This document shows, piece after piece, positions 25,989 to 34,672 of a stretch of 64,000 bases of DNA; positions within the stretch are counted from its first letter, which is position 1, and each line of letters begins with the position of its first letter. Below the pieces are notes generated by a model that worked only from the letters and a program-made list of their open reading frames with translations, was not told where the DNA came from and ran no database searches. This DNA comes from Paenibacillus sp. FSL K6-1330. Lineage in GTDB: Bacteria; Bacillota; Bacilli; Paenibacillales; Paenibacillaceae. Made by a program: the position numbers and the translations under genes. The stretch is from NCBI RefSeq assembly GCF_037976825.1, contig NZ_CP150269.1:4787501-4851500 (forward strand), given 5' to 3'.

Positions 25989-26762
25989 CTACGTATAAAT
26001 CGATAGCAGTGGTGCATGATCCGTAAACCGATACAATTGGGCCGGCCGTTGGGAATATTGATTGGAATTTAGCGGCTTGCCGTTCTCATCACGGGCTTCT
26101 TCCAGTATCCCCTGCCTGCTGCGGGTCGATGTGATTTTACGGATGAAATTGGGCTCGTTGAACTCGGGCACGACGGTCTGAATGACCTGATACAACTCAC
26201 TCAGTGTAAAATGCTCCGGTAAAAACTGCCTGGCAATCGTCGTTTGCAGCATTTGCAGCTGAATCTTGCGGTAAGCATCCATGATGATATCCCTGTGGTC
26301 AAAAGCAAGCTCCAGCTTCTCCAGAGCTTCCGCTACAGTAAACAGACCCACCTCTTCCGCATCATCGGCAGCCTGGCGGTGCTCCAGCATCCATTCTTCT
26401 ACCAACGCATAGAATGCATGGCTGATGATCCAGCCCCTTGGATCCCGTCCCGGTGCGCTGTATACGCCCAAGTACTCCAAGTGACCGCCGTCCACCCCGG
26501 TCTCTTCTTTCAGTTCCCGTTTGGCGGCATCGTAAATAGACTCACTCTCACGGCAAAATCCACCGGGAAGTGCCCACATCCCCGCACATGGCCATGATCT
26601 GCGCCTGATCAGCATCACCTTAAGCTCACGTATGGGCAATGTCTTGGTGAAGGTTTTCCGTTCCCGCTTCGTCAAGGTAAACATCACGATATCGGCGGGT
26701 ACACCATCCGGTGTTCTGTATTTCTTGGCACTGCTCTTTGGCGCCTGTTCGCGATCCGTCAT
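25989..26762 (-). CDS. NrtR-like Nudix transcriptional regulator of NAD salvage
   Basis: 257 residues. The N-terminal Nudix domain contains an intact box (GGFCRESESIYDAAKREL, then KEETG), followed by a C-terminal winged-helix-like region (FTLSELYQVIQTVV, then FIRKITSTRSRQG) as in the NrtR family, where ADP-ribose binding releases DNA. The first position in an operon with pncA and pncB supports this reading. The box is complete, so it may still hydrolyse ADP-ribose. ATG 26762 is preferred because GGTGAT sits just before it; upstream ATG codons at 26774 and 26768 have no ribosome site. Confidence 0.82.
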   Translation of the reverse strand: MTDREQAPKSSAKKYRTPDGVPADIVMFTLTKRERKTFTKTLPIRELKVMLIRRRSWPCAGMWALPGGFCRESESIYDAAKRELKEETGVDGGHLEYLGVYSAPGRDPRGWIISHAFYALVEEWMLEHRQAADDAEEVGLFTVAEALEKLELAFDHRDIIMDAYRKIQLQMLQTTIARQFLPEHFTLSELYQVIQTVVPEFNEPNFIRKITSTRSRQGILEEARDENGKPLNSNQYSQRPAQLYRFTDHAPLLSIYT

Positions 26763-26778
26763 TTCCATCACCATAACT

Positions 26779-26792
26779 ATTATTTTGATAAT
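26779..26792. promoter_or_regulatory. possible operator palindrome of the NAD salvage operon
   Basis: ATTAT TTTG ATAAT is a 5-bp inverted repeat at the expected transcription start of the operon, just before the start codon. It is a candidate autoregulatory site for the NrtR-like protein; it is short and A+T rich, so chance is possible. Confidence 0.3.
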
Positions 26793-26795
26793 TTC

Positions 26796-26823
26796 ATTAT
26801 GACATATTTAAAGATGATGTCAA
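26796..26823 (-). promoter_or_regulatory. sigma-A promoter of the NAD salvage operon
   Basis: On the minus strand TTGACA (26823-26818), 16 bases, CATAAT (26801-26796). The start of transcription would be near 26789, leaving a leader of roughly 27 bases to ATG 26762. Confidence 0.7.
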
Positions 26824-26905
26824 GGATTTCCTGACCTCATCCTCTTTATAAGTGTACTATGCCCTATTCATTCTCATTCTGTGCATAATGCAGCAAGAAT
26901 AGAAA

Positions 26906-26928
26906 AGGTGCGGAACCATTCCGCACCT
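26906..26928 (-). terminator. intrinsic terminator after ricA
   Basis: AGGTGCGGAA, three-base loop, TTCCGCACCT, then TTTTCT on the minus strand, just after the ricA stop. Confidence 0.85.
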
Positions 26929-26936
26929 CGTTTTAT

Positions 26937-27386
26937 CTATCCGCAGCTGCTTGGCGGCGTATCTTTTCCTGTTTCCACATTCACTTTTTCCGAAACGGTA
27001 TCATGAATCACGGACACAACCAGCTGAAGAAGATAATTAATATCGCTTTGACTTTGCTGGAATTCCATCACGAGCGGAATACCGTCAATTTCCTCTTGCA
27101 GTTCCTCGATCTCCCGTTCGATTTTGGCAACCATATCCTTGTTCTGGAACGATTCAAAGGCTACGATTTCTTTTTGCTTTTTCTTAATGGTTTTAATCAG
27201 GTTTTGAACCCGTTCGTGGTTCTGGATCTTCTCTTCGGCCTGCTTAAACATCTGAACTTCTTCACTGGTGGATATTAATTCAGCCAGCTCGCCGGCTTTT
27301 GCTAAAATATCGTCACGTATAATCAATTCACGCGTGTTGTAAGTTGACATACCGTATGTGTTCGTACGAACATGATCATGTGCCAA
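26937..27386 (-). CDS. ricA: RicA/YmcA family regulatory protein
   Basis: 149 residues of the YlbF/YmcA family, mostly helical (FKQAEEKIQNHERVQNLIKTI, FQQSQSDINYLLQLVV). In B. subtilis YmcA (RicA) acts with YlbF and YaaT on RNase Y specificity, biofilm and sporulation, and sits next to miaB as here. One cysteine remains in the C-terminal SSCG. The start is uncertain: TTG 27386 has GGAG nine bases upstream, while ATG 27350 has no visible site. It lies 100 bases after miaB. Confidence 0.88.
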   Translation of the reverse strand: MAHDHVRTNTYGMSTYNTRELIIRDDILAKAGELAELISTSEEVQMFKQAEEKIQNHERVQNLIKTIKKKQKEIVAFESFQNKDMVAKIEREIEELQEEIDGIPLVMEFQQSQSDINYLLQLVVSVIHDTVSEKVNVETGKDTPPSSCG

Positions 27387-27486
27387 GGTTCATCGCTCCA
27401 ATTCTTCATCATCTATATGGGAATATGCAGCACCAGCCGCATTCTGCTCGCAGCCCAATGCTGCATTTGAATGCTGTGCTTCTCTA

Positions 27487-29046
27487 TTATACCGCATCCG
27501 AGGCAGGAATCGTGTTCGGGATCATATCCCCTTTGATATACCAGGTCTTCGTATCCGTAATTCGTACATTCACAAAGCTGCCTATGAGATCCGCTGAGCC
27601 TTCGAAATGAACCAGCTTATTCGTGCGTGTGCGTCCCGACAGCATGGAATCATTGTTCTTGCTGACACCTTCTACAAGGACCTCCACCGTAGCGCCAAGC
27701 AGCCTATCATTGCTCTGGCGGCTGTACTCACTAATGGCTGCATTCAAACGTTGAAGTCGCTCGCTCTTGACCTCCATCGGTACATTATCCTCCATCACTG
27801 CAGCCGGTGTTCCTTGGCGAGGAGAATAGATGAACGTATAAGCAGCATCATAACCTACTTCTCGCACAAGAGACAGCGTCTCCTCAAACTGCTCATCAGT
27901 TTCACCGGGGAACCCGACAATAATGTCGGTGGTAAACGCTACATTGGGAATTGCCTTCTTAATTTTATGGGCCAGTTCCAAATACGTCTCGCGTGTATAT
28001 TTGCGGCTCATTTTTTTGAGCACTTCGGAGCTGCCCGACTGTACCGGCAGATGAATATGCTCGACCAGGTTGCCACCCTTCGCCAGCACTGCGATCAGAT
28101 GATCGTCGAAATCCCTTGGATGGGATGTCGTGAAGCGAATACGTGGGATATCGATCTTGTGAATATCATCCATCAGATCGCCGAAACGATACTCGATATC
28201 TTCAAAATCCTTGCCGTAGGCGTTCACGTTCTGACCGAGCAGCGTAATTTCCTTATACCCTTGCCGGGCCAATTCACGAACCTCAGCAATGACATCCTCC
28301 GGACGCCGGCTGCGTTCCTTGCCGCGAGTGTATGGAACGATGCAATATGTACAGAATTTATCACAGCCGTACATAATGTTGACCCAGCCGCGGAGACCTT
28401 CTCTCTTCTTCGGAAGATTCTCAACAATGTCGCCCTCCTTGGACCACACTTCAACCACCATTTCCTTGCTGAAGAGCGCTTCCTGAATAAGGTGAGGCAG
28501 ACGATGTACGTTGTGCGTACCAAAGATCAAGTCCACGAAGCCATGCTTTTGAAGAATTCGATTAACAACCGATTCTTCCTGCGACATACAGCCGCAAACC
28601 CCAAGCAGCATATCCGGCTTTTCGATCTTCAAATGCTTCAGGTGGCCGAGTTCGCCAAACACTTTGTCCTCCGCATTTTCACGAATGGCACATGTATTGA
28701 GCAAAATGATGTCCGCCTGCTTCCGATCCTCGGTTGCCTGGTAGCCCATCTGCTCCAGTAATCCCTTAATCGTCTCGGAATCATGCTCATTCATCTGACA
28801 TCCGAACGTATACACAATATAATGCTTGCCAGCTCCGATGCTTCGGAACTCTTCCGGCAGCTCGGTATCATACAATACTTCGACACTCTGCTTGCCGCGC
28901 TGTTTTTCCTGTCTATGATTAGGCTCCGAAAGGATGTTGATTTCCCGGCCATTGATGCGAATTCTCTTCCCGTGTTCATCTTCCGAGAGAACTTTGGCTC
29001 CTGAAAAATCAAAATACTTGGAGTAGTCCTTACTTTCTTTGGACAT
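27487..29046 (-). CDS. miaB: tRNA-2-methylthio-N6-dimethylallyladenosine synthase
   Basis: 519 residues. It methylthiolates i6A37 in tRNAs reading codons that start with U. Domains in order: UPF0004 ([12 protein letters not shown] with the first Cys, [16 protein letters not shown]), radical SAM ([17 protein letters not shown] with CxxxCxxC), and a C-terminal TRAM domain ([20 protein letters not shown]). All six cluster cysteines are present. An AAGGAGTGACC site precedes the ATG. It adjoins ricA, as in Bacillus. Confidence 0.95.
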   Translation of the reverse strand: MSKESKDYSKYFDFSGAKVLSEDEHGKRIRINGREINILSEPNHRQEKQRGKQSVEVLYDTELPEEFRSIGAGKHYIVYTFGCQMNEHDSETIKGLLEQMGYQATEDRKQADIILLNTCAIRENAEDKVFGELGHLKHLKIEKPDMLLGVCGCMSQEESVVNRILQKHGFVDLIFGTHNVHRLPHLIQEALFSKEMVVEVWSKEGDIVENLPKKREGLRGWVNIMYGCDKFCTYCIVPYTRGKERSRRPEDVIAEVRELARQGYKEITLLGQNVNAYGKDFEDIEYRFGDLMDDIHKIDIPRIRFTTSHPRDFDDHLIAVLAKGGNLVEHIHLPVQSGSSEVLKKMSRKYTRETYLELAHKIKKAIPNVAFTTDIIVGFPGETDEQFEETLSLVREVGYDAAYTFIYSPRQGTPAAVMEDNVPMEVKSERLQRLNAAISEYSRQSNDRLLGATVEVLVEGVSKNNDSMLSGRTRTNKLVHFEGSADLIGSFVNVRITDTKTWYIKGDMIPNTIPASDAV

Positions 29047-29111
29047 GCTTGGTCACTCCTTAGATCCGCAAAATCTTTGGTTTACATGACAAAATATCTT
29101 AGATAGTACGT

Positions 29112-29392
29112 GTTCAAAAAGTCAGGTTTTCAGCACCGAGAAGGTTGGATGAAGCTAGGGACTGAGGAGCGGAGCGTAGGCAAAACCTACGTGAGCACCG
29201 GAAGGCCCGGCTGAATTCAATATTCGATGTCGATTAAGCTTCATGTGCTGCTTCGTGTTAGATATAGGATTTATAAGTTATCAACGGAGTTGATGAAATT
29301 CTATATCGCAAGAAAACCTACTTCCGAATCGTGGTCGCTCAGCCTTGAATTTGCCTCGATCGGTTTTCTTATCAAAAGATGACTTTTTGAAC
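29112..29392. mobile_element. 281-bp MITE-like element with terminal inverted repeats
   Basis: GTTCAAAAAGTCA at 29112-29124 is exactly repeated in inverse as TGACTTTTTGAAC at 29380-29392. The interior has no ORF but many hairpins: GTAGG/CCTAC near 29178, and GATATAGGATTT (29261-29272) against AAATTCTATATC (29296-29307), one mismatch. TAC flanks both sides (29107-29109 and 29393-29395), a possible 3-bp target duplication if two extra bases belong to the left end. It is a noncoding, structured element of the MITE type. I saw no second copy in the window. Confidence 0.7.
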
Positions 29393-29539
29393 TACCTCTA
29401 ATTAGGCACTGTTTTAAATTATATCATGATCTTATTGCCTAAGCTACCACCCTGGCGTTATTGAGGCTAAACCTTAACAGATGAACTTTTTCCTTCAAAT
29501 TGGCTTCCAGAAACATTAAACCCTTGGGAAATTTCAAAA

Positions 29540-29576
29540 AAGAGCCTGAAATCGAAGTGAATCGACTCAGGCTCTT
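29540..29576 (-). terminator. intrinsic terminator of the pduL-like gene
   Basis: AAGAGCCTGA and TCAGGCTCTT form a perfect stem followed on the minus strand by six T. Confidence 0.85.
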
Positions 29577-29651
29577 CCAGCTGTGATCGCTTAACAGCAG
29601 CACATGCGTGACACATACAGTATGTTCATAAAGGTTTACTGAAGCTATGGA

Positions 29652-30224
29652 TTAATCAATAATTTCAGCAGTGTCTCCGGTTTTGGCGCCAGCAGCGTTA
29701 GCTTCATCGGTATCGATGTGCATGTCGAGCGCAAAATTATCGGATACGCGGGCAATGACATTCTCCAGTACAAGACCGCGTTCGCCGCCTAAGCGTACCT
29801 TCAGCAGATCCTTGTCTTTAATCCCCCATTGATCCGCAACGGACGTATGGAAGTGAATGTGACGAGCAGCTACGATAACACCTTCGTCCACCGTTACTTC
29901 ACCTGCCGGGCCTTTAATCGTGATACCCGGGGTACCGGCGATGTTTCCGGATTCGCGTACGGGTGCTTTCACACCGATGGCGAAGGAATCCGTGCGGGAA
30001 ATTTCCAGCTGGGTTGCAGGACGTGCAGGTCCCAAAATTCTTACTTTATCGAATTGTCCCTTCGTTCCAATGACCGCTACCGTTTCGTTGGCTGCGAATT
30101 GTCCTGGTTGGGACAATGGTTTGAACTCTGTAAGCTGATATCCAGGGCCGAACAATGCCTCAATATGCTCTTGGGTTAAATGAATATGGCGGGCGGATAC
30201 ACCCACAGGTACAGTTTTACTCAT
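29652..30224 (-). CDS. PduL-type phosphate propanoyltransferase (phosphotransacylase)
   Basis: 190 residues. The two zinc-site motifs of the PduL family are present: VSARHIHLT near the N-terminus and ARHIHFHT in the second half. PduL interconverts acyl-CoA and acyl phosphate, replacing Pta in some bacteria. ATG 30224 has AAGGAGTGAG upstream; the longer frame to 30269 is not used. No microcompartment shell genes are adjacent, so a role as housekeeping phosphotransacetylase is plausible. That is inference. Confidence 0.9.
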   Translation of the reverse strand: MSKTVPVGVSARHIHLTQEHIEALFGPGYQLTEFKPLSQPGQFAANETVAVIGTKGQFDKVRILGPARPATQLEISRTDSFAIGVKAPVRESGNIAGTPGITIKGPAGEVTVDEGVIVAARHIHFHTSVADQWGIKDKDLLKVRLGGERGLVLENVIARVSDNFALDMHIDTDEANAAGAKTGDTAEIID

Positions 30225-30298
30225 CTGTCTCACTCCTTGTTTTTCTCTATATGCTGTACATGCCATCACCTATTATACTCTCTATTACCCAAAAATAA

Positions 30299-30328
30299 AA
30301 AGGCAACCCGGGTGATTCAGGCCGCCTT
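30299..30328 (-). terminator. possible weak terminator after the dipeptidase gene
   Basis: AAGGC and GCCTT flank an imperfect inner stem; on the minus strand TTTTTATTTTT follows. Confidence 0.35.
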
Positions 30329-30402
30329 CTTCCGTTTCATGAGCAATCTGCAACAGGATTGTCAAAGTTATCCTCGAATCATGGTCGTTATGCGAAAGGT
30401 TA

Positions 30403-31359
30403 CTATGCTTGAGTTGACAATGAAGGTAAATTCTGCTCAAGAAAACGGAGGGCATACTCCGACATCCAGCCCTTGACCATCGATTCAGGATAATGTTTAA
30501 GCAGCAGCTCCTGAAAATCCGAATACTGGCCCGGATGCTCAAGTCCGGCTACCCATTGATCAATCCCGTCGAAATCCGAACCAAACATGATGTGCTTCTC
30601 TCCGCCCATCTCACAAATTTTCTCGATGTGCGGCAATACGTCCTCCGGCTTGACACGCTCTACACCGCTGCGGATAAACCAGGGCACAAACGTGATTCCG
30701 ATCATCCCGTTTAGCGCGATTAATGCCCTTATCTGTTCATCATTCAAATTCCGGGGATGCTGGCAGACGGAGTACGCATTGGAATGCGAGGCGATAATGG
30801 GTCGCTTGGTCAGCTCCGCGAGCTCCCAGAAGCCAGCTTGGGACAGATGGGACACATCCAGAATAATACCTGTCGAATTGCATAGCTCTACCAGTTGACG
30901 CCCCCGTTCTGTGAATCCCCCATTTCGCTGCTCCAATGCTCCATCTGCAGCCCAGTTCGCATAATTCCAGGTAATCCCCATAAAACGAACGCCCATCTCA
31001 TACAAGAGCTGGACGTAATACAGATTCCCCTCCAGCCCGTCAACGCCTTCCAGCGACAGAACGCCGTATCGTCCATTCTTCCGTTGTCCGAACTCCTGGA
31101 CTTGTTCTCGCCAGAGCAGTGGCTTCAGATGACCCGGTTTAACAATGCGTCTGCGGTAAGTATCTATTTGTCCCAGCACCCGTTCAAAGGAAGGTCTCCC
31201 CCATTTCTCCGATAAAAAAACAGCGAACACCTGAAGGGCCAGATCGCCCTCCTCCATGCGCTGCAGCGTTACATCCAAATGCGGGTCATCCACAAAGGAG
31301 GCTTGGGAATCTTCCCACATTTTGCTCAAAACATCACAGTGAAAATCAACCGTCCGCAT
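30403..31359 (-). CDS. membrane-dipeptidase family protein (M19)
   Basis: 318 residues, a zinc-dependent dipeptidase of the amidohydrolase fold: VDFHCDVL (first metal ligands), DVSHLSQAGF, ASHSNAYSVCQHPRN, and FGSDFDGI near the end. Bacterial members hydrolyse dipeptides, including D-amino acid forms. ATG 31359 is preferred by spacing from AAGGGAG, whereas ATG 31371 touches that site; the difference is four residues. No signal peptide is present, so it is cytoplasmic. Confidence 0.9.
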   Translation of the reverse strand: MRTVDFHCDVLSKMWEDSQASFVDDPHLDVTLQRMEEGDLALQVFAVFLSEKWGRPSFERVLGQIDTYRRRIVKPGHLKPLLWREQVQEFGQRKNGRYGVLSLEGVDGLEGNLYYVQLLYEMGVRFMGITWNYANWAADGALEQRNGGFTERGRQLVELCNSTGIILDVSHLSQAGFWELAELTKRPIIASHSNAYSVCQHPRNLNDEQIRALIALNGMIGITFVPWFIRSGVERVKPEDVLPHIEKICEMGGEKHIMFGSDFDGIDQWVAGLEHPGQYSDFQELLLKHYPESMVKGWMSEYALRFLEQNLPSLSTQA

Positions 31360-31398
31360 CGCGCCATTCATCTCCCTTCTAAACTTATCACAGCAAAA

Positions 31399-31430
31399 AG
31401 CCTGTTTACACCAAGGAGAGTAAACAGGCT
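31399..31430 (-). terminator. intrinsic terminator of spoVS
   Basis: AGCCTGTTTAC and GTAAACAGGCT form an 11-bp perfect stem; TTTTTGC follows on the minus strand. Confidence 0.85.
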
Positions 31431-31450
31431 AATACCTCAACATTCGAAAT

Positions 31451-31711
31451 TTATCTAGGTTCTACGATCAATTTAATTGCCGTCCGGTCTTCGCCATCAA
31501 TCACAATATCCGTAAAAGCAGGGATACAAATCAAATCCACCCCGCTCGGTGCTACAAATCCCCGGGCAATCGCTACCGCTTTAATGGCCTGGTTCAGTGC
31601 TCCCGCCCCAATCGCTTGCAGTTCCGCCCCGCCTCGCTCCCTAAGAACTCCAGCGAGCGCCCCTGCAACTGAATTAGGATTGGATTTTGCTGAAACTTTT
31701 AATACTTCCAT
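31451..31711 (-). CDS. spoVS: stage V sporulation protein S
   Basis: 86 residues, nearly the full conserved sequence of the family: MEVLKVSAKSNPNSVAGAL, then GAGALNQAIKAVAIARG, ending AIKLIVEPR. It is a small nucleic-acid-binding Alba-like protein needed for spore coat assembly. A sigma-H-type promoter lies upstream, matching the known control in B. subtilis. It follows ymdB, as expected from synteny. Confidence 0.96.
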   Translation of the reverse strand: MEVLKVSAKSNPNSVAGALAGVLRERGGAELQAIGAGALNQAIKAVAIARGFVAPSGVDLICIPAFTDIVIDGEDRTAIKLIVEPR

Positions 31712-31765
31712 GGTAAGTACCTCCCCTGGGAATGTTGAGTGATGGTTTGCTTCCGCTTACTAGAT

Positions 31766-31792
31766 GTTATTCGTGAGAGGGGAAAAAATTCC
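31766..31792 (-). promoter_or_regulatory. sigma-H promoter of spoVS
   Basis: On the minus strand AGGAATT (31792-31786), 14 bases, GAATAA (31771-31766). This fits the sigma-H pattern (AGGAwWW, then GAATww with 14 bases between). spoVS is sigma-H controlled in B. subtilis. Confidence 0.65.
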
Positions 31793-31840
31793 TGCTTTTT
31801 ACCATCCGTTCCTAATTTAATTAAACGGATTCCGCCTTTT

Positions 31841-32644
31841 TTAATCCATCCGCCATTCGTCTTCGTACATGCGGATTTTCTGTATCTTCCGGGCTCTTCC
31901 CGTTTCCTCATCCATATCCACGCATACGGCATGGAACTGCCATTTGCCTTCGTCGACCTGGAAACGAGCAGGAAGCTGGGTCTTGAACTTATACATTACC
32001 GCATCGCGCTGCATGCCGAGGATGCCTTCCTTGGAACCGACCATGCCGGTATCCGTAATATAAGCTGTTCCTCCAGGCAGTATGGTGTCGTCATTGCTTT
32101 GTACGTGGGTGTGCGTTCCAACCACCATCGAGGCGCGGCCTTCCAGATGCCATCCCATGGCAATCTTCTCCGAGGTTGCCTCTGCATGGAAGTCCACCAG
32201 AATGCACTTCGTCTTCTGGAGAAGTTCATCCACAATGTCATCGGCTGCACGAAACGGGCAATCGATCGCTGGCAGGAATGTTCGTCCCTGTAAATTCACA
32301 ATCGCTAGCTGTTTGCCGTTCCCTTTGATGATCGTGTATCCGCGGCCCGGTGTGCCGGGCGGAAAGTTTGCCGGACGAATCATGCGAGGCTCATCATCGA
32401 TAAACTCAAAAATATCCTTGTTATCCCACGTGTGGTTTCCCAAGGTGATGCCATGAATGCCCCAATTAAAAAATTCATTGGCTATGGCCGAGGTAATGCC
32501 GCGTCCTGAAGCTGCATTCTCCCCATTGGCAATAATGATGTGCGGATTATATTTGGACTTCAGCTCCGGAAGGGAAGCCTTCAAAGCTTTACGACCTGTA
32601 CTGCCGACAATGTCTCCGATGAATAATACGTTGATGTCAATCAC
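31841..32644 (-). CDS. ymdB: YmdB-family metallophosphodiesterase
   Basis: About 267 residues. The metallophosphoesterase motifs are clear: VLFIGDIVGSTGR, IANGENAASGRG, GNHTWDNKD and VGTHTHVQ, typical of YmdB, which hydrolyses 2',3'-cAMP and influences biofilm/motility choice in B. subtilis. The start is unclear: AAGGAG lies just upstream of the conserved part, but the codons suitably spaced for it are ATC 32635 and ATT 32641; GTG 32644 overlaps the site and TTG 32677 has only a weak site. GTG 32644 is used provisionally. It follows rny, with a terminator between them. Confidence 0.92.
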   Translation of the reverse strand: MIDINVLFIGDIVGSTGRKALKASLPELKSKYNPHIIIANGENAASGRGITSAIANEFFNWGIHGITLGNHTWDNKDIFEFIDDEPRMIRPANFPPGTPGRGYTIIKGNGKQLAIVNLQGRTFLPAIDCPFRAADDIVDELLQKTKCILVDFHAEATSEKIAMGWHLEGRASMVVGTHTHVQSNDDTILPGGTAYITDTGMVGSKEGILGMQRDAVMYKFKTQLPARFQVDEGKWQFHAVCVDMDEETGRARKIQKIRMYEDEWRMD

Positions 32645-32730
32645 TCCTTCAGGGATGCTTGTCCTGATTCCCGGCAAGACCGTTCCCGATTCATAAATGT
32701 CCGAACTGTATTTTCGGAAATTTCAAAGAT

Positions 32731-32759
32731 AAAAAGTGGCCGGATTGCGGCCACTTTTT
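32731..32759 (-). terminator. intrinsic terminator of rny
   Basis: AAAAAGTGGCC and GGCCACTTTTT form a perfect 11-bp stem with T-run, separating rny from ymdB. Confidence 0.85.
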
Positions 32760-32771
32760 AAGGTCCAAACT

Positions 32772-34313
32772 CTATTTTGCGTAATCCACCGCTCGGGTTT
32801 CCCGGATAACGGTGACTTTGATATGACCCGGATAATCCAGTTCATTCTCAATCGTTTTGGTAATGTCGCGTGCCAAGCGGAATGCTTCAGCATCGTCGAT
32901 TTTCTCAGGCTGTACCATGACACGAACTTCACGTCCTGCTTGAATGGCATAGGATTTCTCAACGCCTTCAAAGGATTCGGAAATTTCTTCGAGCTTCTCA
33001 AGACGACGGATATACGTCTCAAGCGTCTCTCTGCGTGCTCCCGGTCTGGCAGCAGACAATGCGTCAGCTGCGCCAACCAGCATGGCAATAACCGAAGTTG
33101 CTTCACAATCACCGTGATGAGAGGCAATGCTGTTGATAACCACCGGATGTTCCTTATACTTCTTCGCCAGCTCCACGCCGATTTCAACGTGCGATCCTTC
33201 CACTTCATGATCCAGCGCTTTACCGATGTCATGCAACAGTCCTGCCCGTTTCGCAAGCACGATGTCTTCGCCCAATTCGCCGGCCATCAGGCCAGTCAAA
33301 TAGGCCACTTCCATGGAGTGTTTCAACACATTTTGTCCATAGCTTGTACGGAATTTCAGTCGACCCAGAATTTTGATCAAATCTGGATGCAAACCGTGAA
33401 CGCCAACCTCGAAAGTGGCTTGTTCTCCGTACTCGCGAATGCGTTCGTCCACTTCCTTGCGGGATTTCTCCACCATTTCTTCGATACGAGCCGGATGAAT
33501 CCGTCCGTCTGCCACTAGCTTTTCCAAAGCTGTACGGGCAATTTCACGGCGAATCGGATCAAAACCGGAGAGAATAACAGCTTCCGGAGTATCATCGATA
33601 ATAAGGTCAATCCCTGTAAGGGTCTCAAGCGCACGAATGTTTCGGCCTTCACGTCCGATAATCCGGCCCTTCATTTCTTCATTCGGCAAGGTGACTACAG
33701 ATACCGTGGTCTCAGCTACGTGATCAGCCGCACAGCGTTGAATAGCCAGCGTGATGATCTCGCGTGATTTCTTATCTGCCTCTTCCTTCGCCTGCTGCTC
33801 GATTTCTTTAATCATCTGAGCGGTTTCATGACGAACTTCCTGCTCAACATTACTGAGAATAATGCTGCGGGCATCCTCCATCGACAGGTTGGAGATGCGC
33901 TCCAATTCTGTCGTTTGTTTCTTGTAAATGGCATCGATTTGCTGCTGGGTCTCTTCTATTCGTTTCTCTTTGTTCGCCACTTGTTCTTCTTTACGTTCCA
34001 AAGATTCTATTTTTTTATCCAGCGACTCTTCCTTTTGCAACAATCTGCGCTCCTGCCGTTGAATTTCATTCCGGCGCTCACGAGTGTCTTTTTCAGCTTC
34101 GGCTCTGATTTTATGAACTTCGTCTTTAGCTTCAAGAACCGTTTCTTTCTTCAATGCTTCTGCTTCCTTCTTCGCACTTTCTACGATCTGCAAAGCGGCA
34201 TGCTCGGCACTGGAAATTTTAGCTTCTGCAAGGGATTTGCGAATAAAATAACCGAACCCAAAGAATATAGCGGCTACAACGAGAACGATTATGATCCACC
34301 AAATTGGATGCAT
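32772..34313 (-). CDS. rny: ribonuclease Y
   Basis: 513 residues. N-terminal membrane anchor ([21 protein letters not shown]), long coiled coil (about 30-200), KH RNA-binding domain ([16 protein letters not shown]), HD catalytic domain with [12 protein letters not shown], and the C-terminal part ending DYAK. It is the main endoribonuclease starting mRNA decay in this group. ATG 34313 follows GAGGAGGTGATC; the longer frame to 34364 is not used. The recX and recA genes lie upstream, as in Paenibacillus order. Confidence 0.96.
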   Translation of the reverse strand: MHPIWWIIIVLVVAAIFFGFGYFIRKSLAEAKISSAEHAALQIVESAKKEAEALKKETVLEAKDEVHKIRAEAEKDTRERRNEIQRQERRLLQKEESLDKKIESLERKEEQVANKEKRIEETQQQIDAIYKKQTTELERISNLSMEDARSIILSNVEQEVRHETAQMIKEIEQQAKEEADKKSREIITLAIQRCAADHVAETTVSVVTLPNEEMKGRIIGREGRNIRALETLTGIDLIIDDTPEAVILSGFDPIRREIARTALEKLVADGRIHPARIEEMVEKSRKEVDERIREYGEQATFEVGVHGLHPDLIKILGRLKFRTSYGQNVLKHSMEVAYLTGLMAGELGEDIVLAKRAGLLHDIGKALDHEVEGSHVEIGVELAKKYKEHPVVINSIASHHGDCEATSVIAMLVGAADALSAARPGARRETLETYIRRLEKLEEISESFEGVEKSYAIQAGREVRVMVQPEKIDDAEAFRLARDITKTIENELDYPGHIKVTVIRETRAVDYAK

Positions 34314-34672
34314 CTGATCACCTCCTCGTTGGTTCCTCCAAGGCATTCCTTGGGAAATGTGCAATTGTCAGGTTACTCATTCATACATAAAATTTTCCGG
34401 CAGTGGAAGCTGCCGTCCATACTGCGAACGCCGTATCACGTACGCAAATTCCGCCTTAACCAGCGGAATACATTTCACTATGAATTGGCGATTTAAGAAT
34501 CTTTCACAAAGTAGTCACTTTTTTGGAAGGAAAAAGGATTCTAATTTATGATAAAAAGATTCATATTTATTTTAGTATTTATAAAAAGATATTGTCAAGG
34601 GAAAGCAATGGGTAAACGTCAGTTTCATCCAACGAAACCATTTCTTTCACGAAAAAGTGCCCAATTTGCCCT
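34314..34672. other. long 5' leader of rny and recX 3' flank
   Basis: It contains the rny promoter (34569-34598) and an untranslated leader of about 250 bases with several inverted repeats (CGGCAG/CTGCCG at 34398-34415; AGAATCCTTT and GAAAGATTCT arms around 34500-34545). It is unusually long and structured for an rny leader. No ORF with a ribosome site was seen. Confidence 0.55.
34569..34598 (-). promoter_or_regulatory. sigma-A promoter of rny
   Basis: On the minus strand TTGACA (34598-34593), 18 bases, TAAAAT (34574-34569). Transcription should start near 34562, about 250 bases before the rny ATG. Confidence 0.7.

Larger units (their letters stand above)
29047..29651. other. 605-base intergenic region with inserted repeat element
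   Basis: Between the miaB start and the phosphotransacylase stop. Most of it is the inverted-repeat-bounded element at 29112-29392; the rest carries the terminator at 29540-29576. No ORF with a ribosome site was seen. Confidence 0.7.

Noticed and set aside
27607..28761. 384-codon plus-strand ORF antisense to miaB
   Set aside because: Long only because it shadows the miaB reading frame; no ribosome site and no recognisable domain, while miaB is unmistakable.
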